Positions 53,307 through 64,000 of a stretch of 64,000 bases of DNA are shown here, one piece after another. The translations under genes were made by a program, and so were the position numbers. The notes below the pieces were generated by a model. It did not search any database, had not been told where the DNA came from, and was given only the letters and a program-made list of their open reading frames with translations. This DNA comes from Perca fluviatilis (taxonomy: Eukaryota > Chordata > Actinopteri > Perciformes > Percidae). The DNA lies in the NCBI RefSeq assembly GCF_010015445.1, contig NC_053133.1:25759082-25823081 (forward strand), written 5' to 3'. Every line of letters begins with the position of its first letter. The first letter of the stretch is position 1.

Positions 53307-53685
53307 TAGTAGTAGTATAGTAGTAGTAAAGTACTATTTGGTCACTTTTACGTACGAAGTAAAAGGTTAAATGCCTTAGTTTTACTTGTAATGGAGTATT
53401 TCTAAACTGTAATGCTTTCACCGAAAATTTCAGTATCAACCAGCAGCACCTGAAGGCAACATTAACTAGCTAGCTCCGAAAGCTAACGTTGGCGTTAGCT
53501 AAATTTGACAGTTGGCTTTTTGTTTCGTAATATTTTTTTTTAACTTTCAGTCATTTCAGTTTACATTTAGCTACTTACTCCGTTTCCGTAGTGTCCTCCA
53601 ACACTTGTTTGATGTATGGATTTATTTCTATCTCATGTTCTCCGCAGACAGCAGCGTAAAACTCGAACATATTTTTGCTAGCCAT
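42130..53685 (-). CDS. lrrc34: leucine-rich repeat-containing protein 34, complete, 10 exons
   Basis: Coding exons in transcript order: 53685-53579, 51379-51267, 51193-51129, 51030-50944, 49353-49225, 48476-48381, 48248-48094, 45600-45445, 44398-44272, 42396-42130. Lengths sum to 1302 nt including TAG, giving 433 aa with consistent phases. The N-terminus opens [20 protein letters not shown]. Exon 2 encodes [20 protein letters not shown], exon 6 [10 protein letters not shown], and exon 9 [13 protein letters not shown]. Exon 10 encodes [19 protein letters not shown], all close to LRRC34 of other vertebrates. Known LRRC34 is an RNase-inhibitor-type LRR protein linked to pluripotent and germ cells and to cilia; nothing here adds to that. 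The exon 4 donor is weak (CAG then GTTCAC) and lies against a 0.66-kb CA-rich tract. The gene converges with lrrc31 and shares its orientation with mynn. Confidence 0.92.
42421..42690 (-). mobile_element. LINE 3' UTR fragment, lrrc34 intron 9
   Basis: ATAAACTTTATTGTCCCCCA reversed gives the GGGGACAATAAAGTTTAT terminus of fish LINEs. Same orientation as lrrc34; it ends 25 nt before exon 10. Confidence 0.65.
42724..43560 (-). mobile_element. inverted copy of the palindrome-bearing element, split by a hAT MITE
   Basis: Reverse complement of 35425-35745 across 42724-43040, continuing to 43172 and resuming after the insertion at 43522. Its 40-bp palindrome (42726-42765) has one mismatch. Confidence 0.6.
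43173..43513 (+). mobile_element. hAT MITE with perfect 8-bp target duplication
   Basis: The element starts CAGTGTTTCTCAAATGGGGG and ends TTGAGAACCAGTG. It is flanked by identical GACTAGAG at 43165-43172 and 43514-43521. 341 bp, no coding content. Confidence 0.88.
43578..44126. mobile_element. hAT-like MITE (CAGTCCCTCCAGAAAAACGC / TTCTGGAAGGACTG)
   Basis: The ends are inverted and the interior is rich in GCATAAT/ATTATGC. A (AT)n of about 65 bp (43990-44055) lies inside. Full-length relative of 433-592. Confidence 0.7.
44585..44638. repeat. (CTG)18 trinucleotide repeat, lrrc34 intron 8
   Basis: Uninterrupted CTG on plus, CAG on the lrrc34 sense strand. It is intronic, so poly-Leu/poly-Ala ORFs across it are not genes. 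Confidence 0.95.
44650..45440. other. lrrc34 intron 8, no element recognised
   Basis: CACGTGAAAA and GCGCGGTTCGAGCCGCGCG (a short palindrome near 44990-45010) are notable. No coding support. Confidence 0.35.
45653..46013 (+). mobile_element. hAT-like MITE (AGAGCTGGGCAATATATCGA), lrrc34 intron 7
   Basis: The ends AGAGCTGGGCAATAT and ATATCGCCCAGCTCT are inverted. An opposite-orientation copy lies at 49445-49808. Confidence 0.85.
46185..46496. mobile_element. TTAA-flanked MITE (AACCCTCCTCGTGTCCTC / ACAACACAAGGGTT)
   Basis: TTAA at 46185 and 46493 with inverted ends. The A-rich interior matches 55414-55824. Confidence 0.6.
46862..47000. mobile_element. MITE end (CAGTGTTTCCC ... AGTGGCGGCCCGCCA)
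   Basis: The two motifs are the left terminus of a known-type fish MITE. The right end was not identified. Confidence 0.4.
47356..48002. mobile_element. TTAA-flanked MITE with a single-copy progenitor of the 42-bp repeat
   Basis: The left TTAAAGGAAAAAGCCGACTT and right TTGGTGTGTTCCTTTAA. About 47468-47535 contains one diverged copy of the unit expanded at 56762-57232. Confidence 0.7.
48503..48835 (+). mobile_element. hAT-like MITE, unsplit copy, lrrc34 intron 5
   Basis: CAGGGCTGCAACTAGCGATT on the left and GTTGACAACTTATCGATTAA on the right. Serves as the empty-site reference for 16144-16742. Confidence 0.7.
49358..49405. repeat. (GA)n microsatellite at the lrrc34 exon 5 acceptor
   Basis: On the sense strand it is CT repeat running up to the CTCCAG acceptor of exon 5 (49353), so it forms the polypyrimidine tract. 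Confidence 0.9.
49445..49808 (-). mobile_element. hAT-like MITE, inverted partner of 45653-46013
   Basis: Begins GGACTGGGCGATATGGAGAA and ends ATATCGATATATTGCCCAGC. About 360 bp, highly similar to the reverse complement of the other copy. Confidence 0.85.
49875..49964. repeat. (GT)45 microsatellite, lrrc34 intron 4
   Basis: Uninterrupted GT repeat of about 90 bp. Confidence 0.95.
50270..50940. repeat. GT/GAGTCT mosaic microsatellite beside the lrrc34 exon 4 donor
   Basis: About 670 bp of TGTG interrupted by GATTCTG, GAGAGTCTCTC and GAGTCTG blocks at semi-regular spacing. It ends 3-6 bp from exon 4 (50944). The long His/Thr ORF on the minus strand is an artefact. Confidence 0.95.
51824..53228. 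mobile_element. hAT-like element, about 1.4 kb (TTAGGGTGACCAGA ends), lrrc34 intron 1
   Basis: The left TTAGGGTGACCAGATTTCCC and right GGACGTCTGGTCACCCTAA are inverted. Subterminal CGGGAC motifs are repeated at the right end. No intact transposase is visible. Confidence 0.75.
53265..53330. repeat. (TAG)n microsatellite
   Basis: About 20 TAG units with two interruptions. Confidence 0.9.
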
Positions 53686-54249
53686 CGTTGCTGTAGTTTG
53701 AGTTGTTATGGCAACAAGGGACAATGGCGTCACACGAAGGACATACAAGTTTAAAAAAGAAAACTGACGTTATAATTTTTATAATAATTTCCCAACTCAA
53801 TAATACTTAATTTGAGTATATTTTCAGTTTTTATATTTTTAATATAATTTTATATTTTAATTTGCTTCCATTGCTTTTACAAATCAAATGTCTTTTGCTT
53901 TTTTTTTTAGTCATATGAGCAACAAAATGTCTTATTACTGTCTCGAGACATTACGTTAGTCTATTATACTATTATAACTAATGCAAACCCCTAATGTAGT
54001 CTTTATTTATGATTTTCAAAATATAGCTATTTACTCTTTGTACGTACTAAACTTGGCTCCATAGTAATGTTATCTTTTGCACTGTAGTAAACCGTGAACA
54101 TCCTATTTCGCTTCTGCTGATGTAAATAAATGTGTTCAATTTAACATTACATTTACACACATTTTTTTACTGAAAACGAGGTGTTTTAAAGAGTAATAAT
54201 TGTGCCAAATTATTCCGTTTCTAAACAGTTGGTGTTTTTTTATTTTACG

Positions 54250-54605
54250 ATTAATTAATCCCCCCCCCCCCCTTTATTAGATAGTGACAGTCGATAGACA
54301 GGAAAGGAGGAGAGAGATGGGGGATTGGGGCAGGTTGGATTGGGGCGGCTGTGGCTCAGTGGTAGAGCCAATCGGAAGGTTGGTGGTTCGATCCCTGGCC
54401 CTGCAGTCCCATGTCGAAGTGTCCTCGGGCAAGACACTGAACCCCGAGTTGTGCTGTGCATCGGAGTGTAAATGTGTGTGAGTGTTGTACGGCAGCCTCG
54501 GCCACAGTGTGTGAATGTGTGTGACTGGTGAATGGCTCCTGTACTATGTAGAAGCGCTTTGAGACTAGAAAGGCGCTATATAAATACAGTCCATTTACAT
54601 TTGAA
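54250..54605 (+). mobile_element. tRNA-derived SINE, full length
   Basis: The A box GTGGCTCAGTGGTAGAGCC (54350-54368), B box GGTTCGATCCC, conserved body GGGCAAGACACTGAACCCC and tail AGCGCTTTGAGACTAGAAAG with GCGCTATATAAATACAG. Head to tail order supports a plus-strand insertion. Confidence 0.85.
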
Positions 54606-55410
54606 CCTGCGCCGCTGCAAAGGACTCAGCATGGTGAGCTAGAGGCGTGCAGAAAAACCCACTGACATAAAATAACTACATGTAGATACTGTAAGAAACC
54701 AACTTTCTTATGTAACTATAAGCAATAATCACGTATGGTCACTTTTTTTCCCATTTTATTTTCCTGTTCGGTTTTCATACAGCAGTGAACGTGTATGTAT
54801 ATGCAATTCACATTTCTGCACAAGTGACGCAGACATTTTATCCAAAAGAAAAAAAGAAAAGCATGAAACAAAAAAACTGTTTCAAGTTGATAGAATTATA
54901 ATAATGCAGTTTTCAAACTTGAAGCACAAAGACTTTGGCTTAAGATCTAAAACAGCTGCTTTATAAAAAAAAGAAAAAACTATTTAACACTAAAACAAAG
55001 ACCTTGGTTTGCATTAACAGGGGCGATGTTTACATTTATAAAGCCACCATCACATTTATGACAAATAACATATCGTGTGGCGAGAACAGGACCGCTACTT
55101 ACTTACTACTGTATTCATTAAAACAATGCGAGAGAGTTGTACTGGCTGACATTTATATGATCGACATTAAGATCTGATCAACGTTTCTTTACATTAGGTA
55201 ATTCATCCAACCAGAGATGCAACGGAAAAGTAACTCCAGACACACACACATCAACGTCTGAGGAAATGTTAGCCTTTAGTAGCGGCAGTTTTCGGTTAGT
55301 CGTGAAATTTGGAAGTGGCTGGGAAAAGTTTGAAACTCATCAGCTACATTACACACATTTTTTTAGACACGTTACACACATTTTTACCGTTTAGCTGAAG
55401 CTGGAAACCC
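54606..55410 (-). other. non-repetitive stretch, possible distal mynn 3' UTR
   Basis: No transposon ends or tandem repeats, unlike its surroundings. AATAAA on the minus strand at 54760-54755 would end a transcript coming from mynn. No coding support. Confidence 0.25.
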
Positions 55411-55413
55411 TTT

Positions 55414-55824
55414 TTAACAGTCCCGTTGACCTCGGGTCAAATTTGACCAATTTTCCAAAAAAAAAAAAGAAATAACGTGGATTGTTCAGTTCTTCACACG
55501 TAAAATAGATCAGTTCAGTACTTTCAATGAATTTTGGTGTTTTATTCAATTTCATAGCATTTAAAAAAAAAAAAAAAAAAGTGAAAAAGATTCAAAAATT
55601 TTGAAAAAAATAAATACAAAATAGACGAAATTTTGAAAAATGGTCGAAAAATATTGACATGAACGTCGGAAAAAGTGACAAAAAATTTTGAAAAAAGAAA
55701 AATCAAACAAAAACGTCGGAAAAGTGTTTCGAAAAAGAAAGAAAAAAAAAAAGTTTTAATTAAAAATTTTGACCCATAAAAACTAAAAGTTGAATGGCCG
55801 ACTGGAAGACAACAGGAGGGTTAA
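55414..55824. mobile_element. TTAA-flanked MITE (TCCCGTTGACCTCGGGTCAA / AAGACAACAGGAGGGTTAA)
   Basis: TTAA at both ends with inverted termini. The long A-rich interior includes GTCGGAAAA repeats. Related to 46185-46496. Confidence 0.6.
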
Positions 55825-56499
55825 ACTACCTCAAGAACTTTGTTTATGTCACGGGTTAACGACAGTGACGTTGCACTGATCAGACTTTAATCCCCCAACA
55901 CTGATTCTGTTACCTCAACTCAAGGTATTAGCTGATGCGTGGCAGCGCTCTTATCTATCTGCAGATTTTAAAATGTACTTGAAATGTCTCGTACTGGAAA
56001 ACAGTTCATTTTGTATGTAGAAAAACGACAAAAATAACGCATCCTGCTGTCATCACTGTACACTTCATTGTCAACAACTCTGTTTGAATGGATGCTGCTG
56101 GAAGGCGAGTTCTACACGCCAAGTCGTAGCGTCCTCGAGGTCGTGTTTAACCAATGAGGATCGCTTCCTACAGCAGATTCCACCCCCGGTAGTTCCTGGG
56201 ACGTCTAAAAGTACTAACGCTTGATGGGTCAGGAACTACAGCCAGACATGGTGAATAAAAAAAGGGCTACATGTGTTCAGCTTGGTTTCCCTCACTCGCT
56301 CTCCGACCTGTTCTCTGTTTGAGATCAACAGCATTTTTGTGAAAATGTGGCTAAATTGTTTGTGATGATTCTATTGTTGTCTTCGTTTTTTTTTTTTTTT
56401 TTTTTTACAACTCAGGTCTTACTTTTGTACTTTTCACCATAATTTCTACGAGTAATAATTACATTATACTAACTCAAAGTAAGAGAAACATTGATTCAG

Positions 56500-57353
56500 T
56501 TAAAGGAACTTATGGGGACTTCAGCTTATTTAGATAAGTCCATACTCGCAGCGCTCCAGGACTCTCTGCTTCTCAGGTGCTGCGAAATCACTCCGCCCAA
56601 GTAGCAGTGCTTCGCCTTTCTGAGAATATAGTTCCCAGTATGTATACAGTTAGAAGATGGCTGTGTGTCATGTGACCTTGTTATCTGTACACGCTGTGAC
56701 TATACAAATCACAACATGTAAATAGGAACATGTTGTTATTTTGTCACTTATTGGGAGCAGTAGGCTAGATGGAGCTGGTTACCTCCAGGATCTGTGCTAA
56801 GCTAGGCTAGTTGGAGCCGGTTACCTCCAGGATCTGTGCTAAGCTAGGCTAGATGGAGCCGGTTAGCTCCAGGATCTGTGCTAAGCTAGGCTAGATGGAG
56901 CCGGTTAGCTCCAGGATCTGTGCTAAGCTAGGCTAGATGGAGCCGGTTACCTCCAGGATCTGTGCTAAGCTAGGCTAGATGGAGCCAGTTACCTCCAGGA
57001 TCTGTGCTAAGCTAGGCTAGATGGAGCCAGTTACCTCCAGGATCTGTGCTAAGCTAGGCTAGATGGAGCCGGTTACCTCCAGGATCTGTGCTAAGCTAGG
57101 CTAGATGGAGCCAGTTATCTCCAGGATCTGTGCTAAGCTAGGCTAGATGGAGCCAGTTATCTCCAGGATCTGTGCTAAGCTAGGCTAGATGGAGCCAGTT
57201 ACCTCCAGGATCTGTGCTAAGCTAGGCTAGCGGTGGGCGCGTCAGACAGAGTTACAGCACGTACAGAGATGAGAAGGGTACGTATGGACTCCTCTAACTC
57301 TGGGGGACACGGTGAATAAGACAAAGTCCCGATAAGTCTGCGTGTTCCTTTAA
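56500..57353. mobile_element. TTAA-flanked MITE with 42-bp array
   Basis: The left TTAAAGGAACTTATGGGGAC and right AAGTCTGCGTGTTCCTTTAA. Same family as 47356-48002. Confidence 0.75.
56762..57232 (+). repeat. 42-bp minisatellite, 11 copies
   Basis: The unit AGGCTAGATGGAGCCGGTTA plus CCTCCAGGATCTGTGCTAAG plus CT, with C/T and A/G variants between copies. Confidence 0.95.
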
Positions 57354-57843
57354 GTTTGACGAGGCAAGAAACACCGGCAGTCGGACAGGTTGTAAACTAC
57401 ATTTATAAGTTAAGTTAATTTATCCAGATGATCTAAACCTATGGTTCCCAAACTTATTCACATCAAGGACCCCAAAACTGACACAAATTAGACCACGGAC
57501 CCCCATTTGATGCGATTTTTTGCTTTTAGATGTTTTATTACAGAAAGTGTATGAAACCCATGATCAAAATAGTCACGTATTCTGTCATTGTGTTCCTTAT
57601 GGAAGGGAACGTGAAAATAAAGGATTCCCCTTTTTGCTGGATCTAAACCGCTTCATTCGGAGGTCAAACTGACCGTGAACGCATCTGAAATGTCGGGAAT
57701 AATCACGACTGTGTGCACACAACTACGGTAAGCGTGGTAGGTCGAAGTGGACTCAGGTAGTCAATGACGGATGTTTATGACGGACCATTTGGGTGACCAT
57801 TTTCACCTTTGTTTTCTCCTCCAAAATAAGTTGGACTAACTAG

Positions 57844-58128
57844 GGCTGCTCCCTCTTAGTCGATTAGTCGACTAATCGGTCGTTGTGGTCTTAGTCAGCT
57901 TAGATTTCTTTAGTCCATTAGTCATGTTTGATGCTTTTTTTCATGCTGAATGACTTATTTCCAAGAAACGTACGTACGAGCACATCTCTGGTAAACACAA
58001 GAATTAAAGTGGTGCTTTTTGCATGACTCAGATTTACAGATCTGTCGATTAAATCAACTAATCGATACAATTGAATGAGTGTTAGTCGACTAAGAATTTC
58101 TTCAAATCGAGCACAGCCCTAGGACTAA
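57844..58128. mobile_element. hAT-like MITE (AGGGCTGCTCCCTCTTAGTC / AATCGAGCACAGCCCTAG)
   Basis: Inverted ends and an interior rich in TAGTCGACTAA. Relatives at 60841-61556. Confidence 0.65.
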
Positions 58129-58285
58129 CTTTGTTTGTTTACAACTTGTCCGACTGGATTCCCCGACCTCAGCTGTTAATGTGATAAATACAACGTTAAG
58201 ACCCAAATTGTAATATAACAGAATTATCTTTCACTTGCAGATAACCTATCAATTGTTCGTTTTTTTTATATAATAAATATATACG

Positions 58286-58291
58286 TTTATT
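58286..58291 (-). terminator. mynn: candidate proximal poly(A) signal of mynn
   Basis: AATAAA on the minus strand lies about 60 nt past the mynn stop codon, after a G/C homopolymer and a T-run. A more distal AATAAA exists at 54760-54755, so a long 3' UTR isoform is possible. Confidence 0.4.
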
Positions 58292-58351
58292 TTAATAATA
58301 GTATGGTTTTTTTTTTTTTTTTTTTTAATATAAGGGGGGGGGGGCCGTTTA

Positions 58352-62668
<4,317 letters not shown>

Positions 62669-62682
62669 CTGCAACAGACACC

Positions 62683-63933
62683 ACAGAGAGAGACACACAG
62701 AGAGACACACACAGAGAGACACACAGAGAGACACACACAGAGAGACACAGAGAGAGAGACAGAGACACACAGAGAGACACACAGAGAGACACACAGAGAG
62801 AGAGACAGAGACACACAGAGAGAGAGAGAGACACACAGAGAGAGACACAGAGAGACACAGAGAGAGACACACAGAGACACAGAGAGACACATAGAGAGAC
62901 ACACAGAGACACAGAGAGAGACACAGAGAGACACACAGAGAGAGACAGAGACACACACAGAGAGACAGAGACACACAGAGACACAGAGACACAGAGAGAC
63001 ACAGAGACAGAGACACAGAGACACAGAGAGACACACACAGACACAGAGAGAGACACAGAGAGACACACAGAGACACAGAGAGACACAGAGAGACACAGAG
63101 AGAGACACAGAGACACACAGAGAGACACACAGAGAGACACAGAGAGAGACAGAGACACACAGAGAGAGACAGAGACACACAGAGACACAGAGAGACACAT
63201 AGAGAGACACACAGAGACACAGAGACACACAGAGACACACACAGAGACACAGAGAGAGACACAGAGACACACAGAGAGACACAAGGAGACACACAGAGAG
63301 AGACACCAGAGGAGACACAAAAGACACAGAGAGCACAGAGAGGACAGAGACACATGAGAGAGAGCAAGGAGACAATGGAGAGAGACACAGAGACACACAG
63401 AGAGAGACAGAGACACACAGAGAGAGACAGAGACACACAGAGAGAGACAGAGAGAGACACAGAGACACACAGAGAGAGACAGAGACACACAGAGAGAGAC
63501 ACAGAGAGAGACACACAGAGACACACAGAGAGAGACAGAGAGAGACACACAGAGACACACACACAGAGAGACACACAGAGAGAGAGACAGAGAGAGACAC
63601 ACACACAGAGAGACACACAGAGAGAGACACACAGAGAGAGAGACAGAGAGAGACACACACACAGAGAGACACACAGAGAGAGAGACAGAGAGAGACACAC
63701 ACACAGAGAGACACACAGAGAGAGACACACAGAGAGAGAGACAGAGAGAGACACACACACACACACACACACACAGAGAGACACACACAGAGAGACACAC
63801 AGAGAGAGACACAGAGACACACACACAGAGAGACACACAGAGAGAGACAGAGAAGAGACACACACACACACAGAGAGACACACACAGAGAGACACACACA
63901 GAGAGACACACAGAGAGAGACACACAGAGAGAG
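62683..63933. repeat. 1.25-kb (AGAGACACAC)n complex simple repeat, mynn intron
   Basis: Alternating AGAG and ACAC blocks. It begins about 15 bp from the exon at 62668. The long Cys/Leu/Ser ORFs on the minus strand are artefacts, except the genuine zinc-finger segment at their end. Confidence 0.97.
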
Positions 63934-63967
63934 GTGATTTAGTTCAGCCAAACTGGTGAGTTACTGG

Positions 63968-64000
63968 TAGGGCCGTGCAATGAATCGAAATTTCAATTGT
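63968..64000. mobile_element. MITE end cut by the window edge (AGGGCCGTGCAATGAATCGA)
   Basis: Resembles the terminus of hAT-like fish MITEs. The remainder is outside the window. Confidence 0.4.

Noticed and set aside
54346..54420. tRNA gene with good A and B boxes
   Set aside because: The head is followed by a conserved SINE body and tail rather than a closed acceptor stem, so it is a tRNA-derived SINE. The same applies to 12000, 28823, 41105 and 41555.

Overview
This is vertebrate nuclear DNA, almost certainly from a ray-finned (probably percomorph) fish. Compact GT-AG genes sit in a dense background of CA/TG microsatellites, GATA-type repeats, minisatellites, tRNA-derived SINEs, LINE 3' ends and non-autonomous DNA transposons typical of fish. 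The species cannot be named from this sequence alone.

Four protein-coding genes are supported by exon-by-exon reading. (1) eif2s3 (+, coding 8125-22639, 12 exons, 472 aa) encodes the gamma GTPase subunit of translation initiation factor eIF2. (2) lrrc31 (+, 25511-39578, 10 exons, about 571-576 aa) is a ribonuclease-inhibitor-like leucine-rich repeat protein. (3) lrrc34 (-, 53685 down to 42130, 10 exons, 433 aa) is a second LRR protein and converges tail-to-tail on lrrc31. (4) mynn (-, 62668 down to 58352 and continuing past the right edge) is the C-terminal part of the BTB/zinc-finger protein myoneurin, with six C2H2 fingers visible. The lrrc31 - lrrc34 - mynn cluster matches human 3q26.2, where LRRIQ4 lies between the two LRR genes. 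No lrriq4 coding sequence is visible here. eif2s3 is X-linked in human and is a linkage difference.

Layout: 1-8.1 kb is intergenic, filled with nested DNA transposons, including hAT-like remnants and a long-armed inverted-repeat element. 8.1-23.05 kb is eif2s3; its last intron alone is 4.3 kb and carries two minisatellites and a MITE inflated to about 2 kb. 23.05-25.5 kb is intergenic, with a MITE-borne 30-bp array, a Tc1-like MITE, a 34-bp array and the presumed lrrc31 promoter with a full CRE. 25.5-39.83 kb is lrrc31, with minisatellites pressed against several splice sites. 39.83-42.13 kb is a short convergent spacer of transposons and SINEs. 42.13-53.69 kb is lrrc34. 53.7-58.29 kb separates lrrc34 and mynn and may include a long mynn 3' UTR. 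58.35-64 kb is mynn.

The genes do not form one pathway. The most interesting signals are at the repeat/gene interface: sixteen tandem copies of an lrrc31 5' splice site; sense-strand (TG)n tracts forming the 3' splice-site region of many exons in genes on both strands; sense LINE 3' ends directly against two splice acceptors; an inverted MITE pair flanking lrrc34 exons 5-7; two repeat families carrying a RecQ-like helicase Walker-A segment; and repeated expansion of minisatellites inside transposons, in one case with an unexpanded sister copy in the same window. I did not find a convincing new multi-gene system. Exon boundaries come from reading frame, splice motifs and remembered family similarity, not from alignments or transcripts.
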